Source: Mesostigma viride (taxonomy: Eukaryota > Streptophyta > Mesostigmatophyceae > Mesostigmatales > Mesostigmataceae). Taken from it: DNA of 64,000 bases. Made by a program: the position numbers and the translations under genes. Under the pieces are notes generated by a model. The model saw nothing but the letters and a program-made list of their open reading frames with translations, was not told the origin of the DNA and did not search any database. Shown in pieces: positions 30,421 through 41,609 of this stretch. Where the stretch lies: contig RPFO01000130.1 of NCBI GenBank assembly GCA_009746045.1, forward strand, positions 395,808 to 459,807. Reading direction: 5' to 3'. How positions within the stretch are numbered: position 1 is the first letter of the stretch; each line of letters starts with the position of its first letter.

Positions 30421-30800
30421 AAAACAAAAGAGACCGCCATGAGCTAGGTGAGCAAGCTTTTTTCGTGTTTCAAGGCCAAAGGCTCTCTACCAACGGCCAG
30501 ATCCGGCAACGGCCTCTAAACAGTTTTAGCCGTCAAGTTTTACTTCAGATATTGCTTGTTGCAAACCCGTCCGCAATCACAGATCTGCTAGGAGAACCTA
30601 GACGCAAAAATCCGTCGTCAAGGTACTCAGCACACCGTCAAGGTATGGGCCGCAACAATTAGGCCATATCATCCGTAATACTCGTACACTAGAAGCCTAA
30701 TCAACCTTATTACGATCACATCACCCAGCTCTATTTCACCTAGCATCAGCGGCTCCCCTTCCGTATCACTATAAAGAAATTATGTTCGGAGAACCCCGAT
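30421..30800 (-). repeat. PAT-like 5' repeat A1
   Basis: About 380 bp nearly identical to 8402-8779 (a few substitutions seen, such as CCCAGC/ACCCAGC near the end). Placed upstream of the gag-like ORF, it completes the A1-gag...B1-A2-B2 plan when both loci are put together. Confidence 0.85.
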
Positions 30801-31183
30801 CACTGAAATTTTTGCATGTGTCTACTATTTGATTTATTTTTTTAGGACCAAAAAAATACGTGTTTTGGGCTAAACCCCATCAAATAGTCTAAACGTGCTT
30901 ATTTTGTGGTCCTGAGTAGCCAGATTTATTTGCGAGGGTGGGGATTTTAGGAAAATATGTGGTTTGGTCACTTTTGGTCTGCCCAGTCTCCTAGGAAAAA
31001 TCGGCCAAAAATAGCGTCTTTTTCTATTTTTAGCTCATAACTGGGTCATGCTGGGGGGTAGTACCACCCCCAAGTGGCTGGAAATTTTTTTTTCACATAT
31101 TTATGGTTCCCAAGCATAACTGGATTTTTATCCCATGCACAGGTCTGTTTTCCAGAAAAGTGCACTTTCAATGTGTCATGTCC
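30801..31183. other. AT-rich non-coding stretch
   Basis: Contains an imperfect inverted pair (GTCTACTATTTGAT at about 30821 and ATCAAATAGTCTAAAC at about 30879) and homopolymer runs. No gene seen. Confidence 0.4.
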
Positions 31184-31528
31184 CCTTAACTTGGGTGCTC
31201 GGAAGTGGTTATTCCGGGCAAAATAGTGTGACGGACCGATTTGCCTCAGTGGGCAAAAAGGTTCCGGCACTATTGAACCTAACTAAAACCTGTGCACCTT
31301 GGAGGTCAGGGGTTCGAATCCTCACTGAGGCAGTTCCGGCGCAATATTATTTGCGTGCTCAGCGGCCCAGGCGGATGTCTCGGGCTCTTCGTCCCCCCTC
31401 CACGAGGCCAGGTTTTAGTTAGGGCCGAATTAACTTGGGTGCTCGGAAGTGGTTATTCCGGGCAAAATAGTGTTCCGGCCCGATTTGCCGCAGGCGGTAA
31501 AAGGTTCCGGCACTATTTAACCTAACTG
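31184..31528 (+). repeat. Two direct copies of a foldback repeat with a tRNA-like insert
   Basis: TTAACTTGGGTGCTCGGAAG followed by TGGTTATTCCGGGCAAAATAGTG occurs at 31184 and again at about 31429. Each copy ends with GGTTCCGGCACTATT and AACCTAACT. Each has inverted halves (AAATAGTG...GGACC and GGTTCCG...CACTATT) around TTGCC...GGCAA. A third, inverted copy lies at 43717-43775. Confidence 0.65.
31285..31332 (+). other. tRNA-like 3' half (probable tRNA-derived fragment)
   Basis: GGAGGTCAGGGGTTCGAATCC looks like a variable loop plus T arm, and TGAGGCA (31326-31332) could pair with TGCCTCA at 31242-31248 as a 7-bp acceptor stem 91 nt in total. A normal D arm and anticodon arm are missing, so this is not called a functional tRNA. 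Confidence 0.35.
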
Positions 31529-31804
31529 ATGAGGCTGATCAAACCCTAGGGCAGCTTGTTCTAGCTGCGACTCCAAGGACCGTCGCCTGCCGTTGTGCGT
31601 AACCTCGTGTGGATGCACTGGATCTTTGGGACCCTTGGGAACCGTGACTGGACGTGCTCGCCACTTCCTGCTGTTCTTCCCTAACGTCCTTTGGGGACAG
31701 CCTAGGGTCCTTTGGGGACCGTGTGCCACCTGCACCTTTCTTCTTAGCACGTCGTACGTCAAAACTCAGTCCTAAAAATAGGACTGAGTATGCCAACTTT
31801 GAGA

Positions 31805-32113
31805 TCATGTAGCGGTAAGGGTAGGGGGGTACCCCATATGTTTGATATGCATCAGAGCACTCAATATCATGCTAATGCTTGGGCATATGCCTAAAAAATC
31901 ATATGTTGACCAAATCATGTAAAATTTTACAAGGGTGTCAACCCATGCTCGCGATTTGGCAATTTTCTGTGGAAGGACGAGTTGGGAAAATTCAATAAAA
32001 TCCATATGCATGTTGAAAAAATATAGGCGTGTAAACAATATAGTTCTTGAAACATGGCAAAAAACTGGGCTCAATTTGGCCACAGCCTCTACCTGAAACT
32101 CACCAAAAACCAC
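31805..32113 (-). CDS. X1 putative 3' exon, unknown protein
   Basis: The minus strand has a conserved acceptor TTTCAG at about 32091, then an open frame with VEAVAKLSPVFCHVSRT and HMDFIEFSQLVL. X2 keeps the same frame at 46106-46336 with changes (VAVAKWSPVFCHASRT). No family recognised. The preserved frame could reflect simple repeat kinship, so coding status is uncertain. Confidence 0.3.
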   Translation of the reverse strand: MVFGEFQVEAVAKLSPVFCHVSRTILFTRLYFFNMHMDFIEFSQLVLPQKIAKSRAWVDTLVKFYMIWSTYDFLGICPSISMILSALMHIKHMGYPPTLTAT

Positions 32114-32484
32114 CAGCCCTAAGAATGGGTTTCGAGGTTGCTAGCAATGTGCAAGCATGTAAGTGCGGTCATACTACACACCACCGTGGCAACCAACCAT
32201 GCCAATCAACTCATTTCCCTTCTAGCATAACAGGAAAACATACTTGCATCATCATATTGCAGTTATATTATACCTTAGTATATGTGTGAGAGCCTATGCA
32301 CGCACGTAGGGAATGGGCATTGATACCTACCTACAAAGGGTTTTATTATGAGACTTAACCACCAACATAATGGGTAGGTTAAGCATATTTCAATTGTTTT
32401 TAACAAGAATAGAGATGGCTAACACTGTTTTGCCTTGCCATGGCATGGCCAACATACTTGCTGGCACATGATGACAGTGGTTTA

Positions 32485-32901
32485 TCACCAAGATTCTTCA
32501 CTCACCCGTATAAGCTTGAAAGCACGCTGGATGCAGCCCATGGCCATACAATCACGCAGTATGAACGTAGCAAAAGAATAACTAACATCTATGAAGGTAT
32601 TTAAACCCATACAGCGCCTAAAAAACTGCAAAAGTACACTAGGGTAAGGCAAATGCCTGGTAACATCATAAAAAATGGGGGGTTTAGAGAGGGGCAGGCA
32701 ACGGTCAAGAAAGCGCATCAAGATTCGAAACTGACAGCGCCTTGCAAGCTCAAACTCATGTAAGAACATAACAAAACGATGAGGTGACGATATTTCAGCT
32801 TTACCGTGCACGGATGGCGTTATCTTGGCCCAGGCGGTGCCCGCAAAAGTGACACTTGCGGCACACAAACCATGACATGACAGAGTGGTCGAAATCATCA
32901 A
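32485..32901 (-). CDS. X1 putative exon(s): Cys/Arg-rich unknown protein
   Basis: 138 codons in one frame; residues include HEFELARRCQFRILMRFLDR, CLPLSKPP and RDCMAMGCIQRAF. It ends at ATACGG|GTGAGT, a strong splice donor also present in X2. In an alternative frame at about 32813-32895 the strand reads VCRKCHFCGHRLGQDN, a zinc-binding-like cluster, ending at a GTAAAG donor. X2 has the same protein with a one-base frameshift. Suggests a spliced gene, perhaps a transposition protein, but I recognise no transposase family. Confidence 0.4.
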   Translation of the reverse strand: MMISTTLSCHGLCAASVTFAGTAWAKITPSVHGKAEISSPHRFVMFLHEFELARRCQFRILMRFLDRCLPLSKPPIFYDVTRHLPYPSVLLQFFRRCMGLNTFIDVSYSFATFILRDCMAMGCIQRAFKLIRVSEESW

Positions 32902-32993
32902 ATCTTTACTGCCACTGACTTAATTCTACACACATGCATGATAATAAGTAGAAAGAAGCATATAAACCCTTGGAACTGCACCGTAAAGTAAAT

Positions 32994-33167
32994 TTAGTCA
33001 TCAATTCCGTCAACCTGCCTGGTCGCAGTTTTTTCCAGCAAGAGCAGTGCCGACACCTGGTAAATCGCATCCCCGGGAGCTAAAAATTGGTTTGTGTCAT
33101 CTTTAGGACATATAAAATCTATTTCCTGGGTTTTACCAGCTAAATCGTCCGCAAACGTAAACTGCAT
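32994..33167 (-). CDS. X1 putative 57-residue ORF, unknown
   Basis: From ATG: MQFTFADDLAGKTQEIDFIC, then ALLLLEKTATRQVDG, ending in TAA. The X2 counterpart (about 47210-47400) keeps most codons but has two in-frame stops, which fits decay of a once-coding sequence. It could be a first exon or a small protein of its own. Confidence 0.35.
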   Translation of the reverse strand: MQFTFADDLAGKTQEIDFICPKDDTNQFLAPGDAIYQVSALLLLEKTATRQVDGIDD

Positions 33168-33594
33168 GCATGGGCGCAAGCCGCCATGGCTAGGTCGTGC
33201 ATTTCCGGAACTCACGTTTCACGTGAAAAAGTACCCTTACCACCTGTACTTTGACCGTACATTTAGCCGCCCAAACAAAATCCAAAAAAATCGCAAAAAT
33301 ATGTCTAAGAAAGGTCATTTCACGTAGTATTTGAATAAATTTTGAGGGAATTTTTTGGACAAACATTCCGACTTGGGCGAATTTTCTACGAAACCCAAAA
33401 ACTCAGTCCTAAGAATAGGACTGAGTTGAACTCAGTCCTAAGAATAGGTGCAGTGACGAACGACGTGTTAGGGGGCTTTTGGGCCCACGTACCTCACCAG
33501 CACCTTACTAGGTACACAATACAGAGTACCTCCCCAAACACAGGATGAAGCGGGGAACCTGTCGGACCTAATTAATCGCCTCGCGAGGTAGATA

Positions 33595-34079
33595 TGTCGC
33601 GTCCGTGATCTATCACGTCCGCAATTCAGATTTTAGCGTAATTCTGACGTCCGCAGCCTTGTGCGGGTTGCTATACCGCGGCCCGGTACTGACGCCGCGG
33701 ATCTCAATTGTACTCACGCGCCAAGTCCGCTGAATTTGCTGACGGAACTTTTGGGCGGACCTGAATTTCACTGACATTCGTCACAAGGGCAGTTTGCCGA
33801 ATGCTGGTACGCAGCAAGCCGGCGAGGCACTGAGCAGATGTGCAATTTCAGGATTTCAACGTGGGACACCAGACACAAATGCAAGGAAGCCCCAGGCGGT
33901 GCCTGGCATAGCCGACAGATTTGCCCTTGTATATTTGTGTTCGCTTGACAGATAAAGCTTGAAGTTTAGCTTGTTAATTAGACAAGGAAATTAGACAATG
34001 TTATGATTGGCTGATGTCTAAAGTGGCGCTAGTGGCGCCAGCCGCCAGGCTTGCTTGAGCTTTGAGCAGTATAGAAGGA
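33595..34079 (+). repeat. Region P of unit I (U3-like)
   Basis: Starts TGTCGCGTCCGTGATC and ends with a TATA-like GAGCAGTATAGAAGGA. Repeated at 42056-42525 with a ~15-bp deletion near TTAATTAGACAAG. The TATA-like box sits at the very end, so this is promoter-like sequence. Confidence 0.75.
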
Positions 34080-37000
34080 CAAGATCGGGGGCTCCGCCCC
34101 CGAACCCCCGCTACTTGGCAGATTCTGTGCCTCAACGGCTTTTTGTGCCTCAACGGCGAGTACCAGCACAGCCGTACACTCCCGCTTACACAGCCCGCCC
34201 ACTAGCAAGACAGCCGAACCTGTACGGCCGGCCACAGCCTGTGATTCCATGGATTACGCCACGATTCCATGCAAACTCATGGTGCCGGACGGGTTGCTGG
34301 CCTATTTTGGGAAGCCGGTGGCTGAACCGAACCGCAACTAAACCTGGTATGTCAGCACGTCAGGTCCGTCCGTCAGATTCCTCACTTTTTGCCAGCAACC
34401 GCCAAATACCACTTGAATCGGTCCTCTCCTCGCCGTTTTCCTCGCCAATTTCCCTCGTCCGGCCCAAACGCCTAGGCCAATTTCAAGCTGAACTTGGCAC
34501 GCATCGTCGTCGATAGCTACGGAGCTTAGAAACTCGGAGTTCTGGACCGTTACGCGCAGGTAACGGCCGTTTTAGTCTGTTTTACTGACTACTACTGTCG
34601 TCACGGGGTATTTGTTTGAGTTCCCGTCTTAGAAGAGTTTGGGTGCCGGACGCTACGCGGTGACAGGCCGCTAGAAAGCCTACGGACGCGATCTGCTGAA
34701 AGATTTTGTGGAAACAAATTGTGCGTTCGGATTTTTGCGCTACTCGTGTACGGACAACGTTTGCCGGAAGAGTTTGCGGAACAATTGGGCCGACCTAAAA
34801 GTAGTATATAAGGGCAAAACAAGATCGGGGGCTCCGCCCCCGAACCCCCGCTACTTGGCAGATTCTGTGCCTCAACGGCTTTTTGTGCCTCAACGGCGAG
34901 TACCAGCACAGCCGTACACTCCCGCTTACACAGCCCGCCCACTAGCAAGACAGCCGAACCTGTACGGCCGGCCACAGCCTGTGATTCCATGGATTACGCC
35001 ACGATTCCATGCAAACTCATGGTGCCGGACGGGTTGCTGGCCTATTTTGGGAAGCCGGTGGCTGAACCGAACCGCAACTAAACCTGGTATGTCAGCACGT
35101 CAGGTCCGTCCGTCAGATTCCTCACTTTTTGCCAGCAACCGCCAAATACCACTTGAATCGGTCCTCTCCTCGCCGTTTTCCTCGCCAATTTCCCTCGTCC
35201 GGCCCAAACGCCTAGGCCAATTTCAAGCTGAACTTGGCACGCATCGTCGTCGATAGCTACGGAGCTTAGAAACTCGGAGTTCTGGACCGTTACGCGCAGG
35301 TAACGGCCGTTTTAGTCTGTTTTACTGACTACTACTGTCGTCACGGGGTATTTGTTTGAGTTCCCGTCTTAGAAGAGTTTGGGTGCCGGACGCTACGCGG
35401 TGACAGGCCGCTAGAAAGCCTACGGACGCGATCTGCTGAAAGATTTTGTGGAAACAAATTGTGCGTTCGGATTTTTGCGCTACTCGTGTACGGACAACGT
35501 TTGCCGGAAGAGTTTGCGGAACAATTGGGCCGACCTAAAAGTAGTATATAAGGGCAACAAGATCGGGGGCTCCGCCCCCGAACCCCCGCTACTTGGCAGA
35601 TTCTGTGCCTCAACGGCTTTTTGTGCCTCAACGGCGAGTACCAGCACAGCCGTACACTCCCGCTCACACAGCCCGCCCACTAGCAAGACAGCCGAACCTG
35701 TACGGCAGGCCACATCCTGTGATTCCATGGATTACGCCACGATTCCATGCAAATTCATGGTGCCGGACGGTTTGCTGGCCTATTTTGGGAAGCCGGTGGC
35801 TGAACCGAACCGCAACTAAACCTGGTATGTCAGCACGTCAGGTCCGTCCGTCAGCTTTCTCGCTTGAAGGTGGGTCCTCTACACAAAAGGAGGGTCCTCT
35901 ATCATATGGCCCCGTTTGTTAGTAAGATGGTGGGGTGGGTCCTCTACAAGAAAGGAAGGTCCTCTATCATATAGCCCCGTTTGTTAGTAAGATGGTGGGG
36001 TGGGTCCTCTTGACGTCTGAACTCGTTTTGTTCACTGAGCAAATGTTCGCTGTGTCAGGTCCGTCCGTCAGATTTCTCACTTTTTGCTAGCAACCGCCGA
36101 ATACCCCTTGAATCTGTCCTCTCCTCGCCGTTTTCCTTGCCAACTTCCCTCGTCCGTTCCAAACGCCTAGGCCAATTTCAAGCTCAACTCGAAACGCAAG
36201 GCTTAGGCGCTTAGCTACTCGGAAAAATTAACCGTTACGACGCGGTTACGGCCGTTTGCACTCGAAACGCTTTTACTGATTGTCGGTTGGCACGCATTTG
36301 TTTGGCTACTCGTCTTAGAAGAGTTTGGGCGCCGGACGCTACGCGGTGACAGGCATCGTCGTCGATAGCTACGGAGCTTAGAAACTCGGAGTTCTGGACC
36401 GTTACGCGCAGGTAACGGCCGTTTTAGTCTGTTTTACTGACTACTACTGTCGTCACGGGGTATTTGTTTGAGTTCCCGTCTTAGAAGAGTTTGGGTGCCG
36501 GACGCTACGCGGTGACAGGCCGCTAGAAAGCCTACGGACGCGATCTGCTGAAAGATTTTGTGGAAACAAATTGTGCGTTCGGATTTTTGCGCTACTAGGG
36601 TACGGACAACGTTTGCCGGAAGAGTTTGCGGAACAATTGGCGGACCATAATCGTAGTATAAAGGGCAACAAGATCGGGGGCTCCGCCCCCGAACCCCCGC
36701 TACTTGGCAGATTCTGTGCCTCAACGGCTTTTTGTGCCTCAACGGCGAGTACCAGCACAGCCGTACACTCCCGCTTACACAGCCCGCCCACTAGCAAGAC
36801 AGCCGAACCTGTACGGCCGGCCACAGCCTGTGATTCCATGGATTACGCCACGATTCCATGCAAACTCATGGTGCCGGACGGGTTGCTGGCCTATTTTGGG
36901 AAGCCGGTGGCTGAACCGAACCGCAACTAAACCTGGTATGTCAGCACGTCAGGTCCGTCCGTCAGATTCCTCACTTTTTGCCAGCAACCGCCAAATACCA

Positions 37001-37390
37001 CTTGAATCGGTCCTCTCCTCGCCGTTTTCCTCGCCAATTTCCCTCGTCCGGCCCAAACGCCTAGGCCAATTTCAAGCTGAACTTGGCACGCATCGTCGTC
37101 GATAGCTACGGAGCTTAGAAACTCGGAGTTCTGGACCGTTACGCGCAGGTAACGGCCGTTTTAGTCTGTTTTACTGACTACTACTGTCGTCACGGGGTAT
37201 TTGTTTGAGTTCCCGTCTTAGAAGAGTTTGGGTGCCGGACGCTACGCGGTGACAGGCCGCTAGAAAGCCTACGGACGCGATCTGCTGAAAGATTTTGTGG
37301 AAACAAATTGTGCGTTCGGATTTTTGCGCTACTCGTGTACGGACAACGTTTGCCGGAAGAGTTTGCGGAACAATTGGGCCGACCTAAAAG

Positions 37391-37404
37391 TAGTATATAA
37401 GGGC
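37391..37404 (+). promoter_or_regulatory. TATA box at the end of array unit 4 (one of nine)
   Basis: GTAGTATATAAGGG, 16 bp before the next unit's GC hairpin. Same element at 34801, 35541, 38129, 38867, 39605 and 40343. Variant TATAAAGG boxes are at about 36655 and 41082. Its position fits transcription starting inside the first bases of the next unit. Confidence 0.55.
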
Positions 37405-37575
37405 AACAAGATCGGGGGCTCCGCCCCCGAACCCCCGCTACTTGGCAGATTCTGTGCCTCAACGGCTTTTTGTGCCTCAACGGCGAGTACCAGCACAGCC
37501 GTACACTCCCGCTTACACAGCCCGCCCACTAGCAAGACAGCCGAACCTGTACGGCCGGCCACAGCCTGTGATTCC

Positions 37576-37668
37576 ATGGATTACGCCACGATTCCATGCA
37601 AACTCATGGTGCCGGACGGGTTGCTGGCCTATTTTGGGAAGCCGGTGGCTGAACCGAACCGCAACTAA
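37576..37668 (+). CDS. First ATG ORF after the array TATA box, 30 residues, unknown
   Basis: MDYATIPCKLMVPDGLLAYF and ten more residues. It is repeated in every unit with only one residue change in the third. It is the first ATG ORF downstream of the TATA box. Longer open frames (96-133 codons) run through the units in several frames but start with TTG or cross the TATA box, so I do not call them. Coding is doubtful. Confidence 0.15.
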   Translation: MDYATIPCKLMVPDGLLAYFGKPVAEPNRN

Positions 37669-40600
37669 ACCTGGTATGTCAGCACGTCAGGTCCGTCCGT
37701 CAGATTCCTCACTTTTTGCCAGCAACCGCCAAATACCACTTGAATCGGTCCTCTCCTCGCCGTTTTCCTCGCCAATTTCCCTCGTCCGGCCCAAACGCCT
37801 AGGCCAATTTCAAGCTGAACTTGGCACGCATCGTCGTCGATAGCTACGGAGCTTAGAAACTCGGAGTTCTGGACCGTTACGCGCAGGTAACGGCCGTTTT
37901 AGTCTGTTTTACTGACTACTACTGTCGTCACGGGGTATTTGTTTGAGTTCCCGTCTTAGAAGAGTTTGGGTGCCGGACGCTACGCGGTGACAGGCCGCTA
38001 GAAAGCCTACGGACGCGATCTGCTGAAAGATTTTGTGGAAACAAATTGTGCGTTCGGATTTTTGCGCTACTCGTGTACGGACAACGTTTGCCGGAAGAGT
38101 TTGCGGAACAATTGGGCCGACCTAAAAGTAGTATATAAGGGCAACAAGATCGGGGGCTCCGCCCCCGAACCCCCGCTACTTGGCAGATTCTGTGCCTCAA
38201 CGGCTTTTTGTGCCTCAACGGCGAGTACCAGCACAGCCGTACACTCCCGCTTACACAGCCCGCCCACTAGCAAGACAGCCGAACCTGTACGGCCGGCCAC
38301 AGCCTGTGATTCCATGGATTACGCCACGATTCCATGCAAACTCATGGTGCCGGACGGGTTGCTGGCCTATTTTGGGAAGCCGGTGGCTGAACCGAACCGC
38401 AACTAAACCTGGTATGTCAGCACGTCAGGTCCGTCCGTCAGATTCCTCACTTTTTGCCAGCAACCGCCAAATACCACTTGAATCGGTCCTCTCCTCGCCG
38501 TTTTCCTCGCCAATTTCCCTCGTCCGGCCCAAACGCCTAGGCCAATTTCAAGCTGAACTTGGCACGCATCGTCGTCGATAGCTACGGAGCTTAGAAACTC
38601 GGAGTTCTGGACCGTTACGCGCAGGTAACGGCCGTTTTAGTCTGTTTTACTGACTACTACTGTCGTCACGGGGTATTTGTTTGAGTTCCCGTCTTAGAAG
38701 AGTTTGGGTGCCGGACGCTACGCGGTGACAGGCCGCTAGAAAGCCTACGGACGCGATCTGCTGAAAGATTTTGTGGAAACAAATTGTGCGTTCGGATTTT
38801 TGCGCTACTCGTGTACGGACAACGTTTGCCGGAAGAGTTTGCGGAACAATTGGGCCGACCTAAAAGTAGTATATAAGGGCAACAAGATCGGGGGCTCCGC
38901 CCCCGAACCCCCGCTACTTGGCAGATTCTGTGCCTCAACGGCTTTTTGTGCCTCAACGGCGAGTACCAGCACAGCCGTACACTCCCGCTTACACAGCCCG
39001 CCCACTAGCAAGACAGCCGAACCTGTACGGCCGGCCACAGCCTGTGATTCCATGGATTACGCCACGATTCCATGCAAACTCATGGTGCCGGACGGGTTGC
39101 TGGCCTATTTTGGGAAGCCGGTGGCTGAACCGAACCGCAACTAAACCTGGTATGTCAGCACGTCAGGTCCGTCCGTCAGATTCCTCACTTTTTGCCAGCA
39201 ACCGCCAAATACCACTTGAATCGGTCCTCTCCTCGCCGTTTTCCTCGCCAATTTCCCTCGTCCGGCCCAAACGCCTAGGCCAATTTCAAGCTGAACTTGG
39301 CACGCATCGTCGTCGATAGCTACGGAGCTTAGAAACTCGGAGTTCTGGACCGTTACGCGCAGGTAACGGCCGTTTTAGTCTGTTTTACTGACTACTACTG
39401 TCGTCACGGGGTATTTGTTTGAGTTCCCGTCTTAGAAGAGTTTGGGTGCCGGACGCTACGCGGTGACAGGCCGCTAGAAAGCCTACGGACGCGATCTGCT
39501 GAAAGATTTTGTGGAAACAAATTGTGCGTTCGGATTTTTGCGCTACTCGTGTACGGACAACGTTTGCCGGAAGAGTTTGCGGAACAATTGGGCCGACCTA
39601 AAAGTAGTATATAAGGGCAACAAGATCGGGGGCTCCGCCCCCGAACCCCCGCTACTTGGCAGATTCTGTGCCTCAACGGCTTTTTGTGCCTCAACGGCGA
39701 GTACCAGCACAGCCGTACACTCCCGCTTACACAGCCCGCCCACTAGCAAGACAGCCGAACCTGTACGGCCGGCCACAGCCTGTGATTCCATGGATTACGC
39801 CACGATTCCATGCAAACTCATGGTGCCGGACGGGTTGCTGGCCTATTTTGGGAAGCCGGTGGCTGAACCGAACCGCAACTAAACCTGGTATGTCAGCACG
39901 TCAGGTCCGTCCGTCAGATTCCTCACTTTTTGCCAGCAACCGCCAAATACCACTTGAATCGGTCCTCTCCTCGCCGTTTTCCTCGCCAATTTCCCTCGTC
40001 CGGCCCAAACGCCTAGGCCAATTTCAAGCTGAACTTGGCACGCATCGTCGTCGATAGCTACGGAGCTTAGAAACTCGGAGTTCTGGACCGTTACGCGCAG
40101 GTAACGGCCGTTTTAGTCTGTTTTACTGACTACTACTGTCGTCACGGGGTATTTGTTTGAGTTCCCGTCTTAGAAGAGTTTGGGTGCCGGACGCTACGCG
40201 GTGACAGGCCGCTAGAAAGCCTACGGACGCGATCTGCTGAAAGATTTTGTGGAAACAAATTGTGCGTTCGGATTTTTGCGCTACTCGTGTACGGACAACG
40301 TTTGCCGGAAGAGTTTGCGGAACAATTGGGCCGACCTAAAAGTAGTATATAAGGGCAACAAGATCGGGGGCTCCGCCCCCGAACCCCCGCTACTTGGCAG
40401 ATTCTGTGCCTCAACGGCTTTTTGTGCCTCAACGGCGAGTACCAGCACAGCCGTACACTCCCGCTTACACAGCCCGCCCACTAGCAAGACAGCCGAACCT
40501 GTACGGCCGGCCACAGCCTGTGATTCCATGGATTACGCCACGATTCCATGCAAACTCATGGTGCCGGACGGGTTGCTGGCCTATTTTGGGAAGCCGGTGG

Positions 40601-41095
40601 CTGAACCGAACCGCAACTAAACCTGGTATGTCAGCACGTCAGGTCCGTCCGTCAGATTCCTCACTTTTTGCCAGCAACCGCCAAATACCACTTGAATCGG
40701 TCCTCTCCTCGCCGTTTTCCTCGCCAATTTCCCTCGTCCGGCCCAAACGCCTAGGCCAATTTCAAGCTGAACTTGGCACGCATCGTCGTCGATAGCTACG
40801 GAGCTTAGAAACTCGGAGTTCTGGACCGTTACGCGCAGGTAACGGCCGTTTTAGTCTGTTTTACTGACTACTACTGTCGTCACGGGGTATTTGTTTGAGT
40901 TCCCGTCTTAGAAGAGTTTGGGTGCCGGACGCTACGCGGTGACAGGCCGCTAGAAAGCCTACGGACGCGATCTGCTGAAAGATTTTGTGGAAACAAATTG
41001 TGCGTTCGGATTTTTGCGCTACTAGGGTACGGACAACGTTTGCCGGAAGAGTTTGCGGAACAATTGGCGGACCATAATCGTAGTATAAAGGGCAA

Positions 41096-41609
41096 TGAGC
41101 AACGAACCATGGTGGTCGTTGTTCGTCCGTTTCTCTCCCTCACAACTGGTTTGTTGTCTTCATGGGGTGAAATAGTTCGAGCAGCCCGGAGCAGCCCCCG
41201 TGAGTGGTTGCATGCAGTCAGTTGCCATGAGGATGGACTGACGGATATGACAATGTATTGGTTTTGTTAAGAATGTGTGTAAGACTGAGAACGAGACAAG
41301 GGACAGGGCCTTCGGGCACCCTGGTCGTCGTTGGCAAGAATGCCAGTAGGAACTAGGTCGGGAACACACGCGCACTGCCGCCACAAGGGGCCTGCAGTGG
41401 CGTCAACCAAGGGACCTCACAGCTGCTCTTATAACTACAACATTACAACTCGACACTCTTTGTAATTCGTCATGTATCTCATTGGAATTGAAATGTCTTT
41501 TGGTTGCTTTAATGATAAAGCATGGTCTCAAGAATCGGCTGGTTGGGCCGGATTGCCTGTCATGAAGGTGGCGGTGCCATAAAGGACCGCACCTTTCATT
41601 CTCATTTTA
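41096..41609 (+). repeat. Region Q of unit I (R-U5-like)
   Basis: Starts TGAGCAACGAACCATGG directly after the last array unit's TATA box. Copy at 42526-43043; diverged copies on the minus strand at 28440-28935 and 45120-45470. Contains TTTGTAATTCG, a possible TGTAA polyadenylation signal. Confidence 0.8.
41109..41270 (+). CDS. Short ORF at the start of region Q, 53 residues, unknown
   Basis: MVVVVRPFLSLTTGLLSSWG and onward; first ATG after the TATA box, same in the 42.5-kb copy. In the 28-kb copy it is cut to about 18 residues, so selection for protein is not evident. It includes CCCC|GTGAGT, a possible splice donor. Confidence 0.15.
   Translation: MVVVVRPFLSLTTGLLSSWGEIVRAARSSPREWLHAVSCHEDGLTDMTMYWFC

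Larger units (their letters stand above)
31748..33467. mobile_element. TTAA-type element X1 (1720 bp) with hairpin ends
   Basis: Flanked by TTAG on both sides (31744-31747, 33468-33471). Terminal inverted repeats: CACGTCGTACGTC on the left, GACGAACGACGTG on the right (12 of 13 pairs). Just inside each end lie hairpins of the form CTCAGTCCTA-NNNN-TAGGACTGAG, one at the left and two at the right. The interior is homologous to X2 (45983-47700) at nearly the same length, and carries minus-strand ORFs. Confidence 0.85.
34080..41095 (+). repeat. Tandem array, nine units of about 738 bp
   Basis: Units start with CAAGATCGGGGGCTCCGCCC at 34080, 34820, 35558, 36669, 37407, 38145, 38883, 39621 and 40359. 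Units 5-8 look identical. Unit 3 is longer (1111 bp) and holds a ~71-bp duplication (GGTCCTCTATCATAT...). Each unit begins with a GGGGGC-TCC-GCCCCC hairpin and ends with a TATA box: TAGTATATAAGGGCAA in most, TAGTATAAAGGGCAA in units 3 and 9. The shared variant at the end of units 3 and 9 points to block duplication (3+6). Confidence 0.92.

Noticed and set aside
31242-31332. Functional tRNA gene
   Set aside because: Acceptor and T arms are plausible, but no proper D arm or anticodon arm can be drawn.
34080-41095. CRISPR-like array
   Set aside because: Units are 738 bp with no short repeat/spacer pattern, and the window is eukaryotic.
34055-41143. 133-, 123-, 96- and 82-codon ORFs repeated in every array unit on both strands
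   Set aside because: They start with TTG or cross the TATA box, overlap one another on both strands, and carry no domain; repetition follows from DNA duplication.
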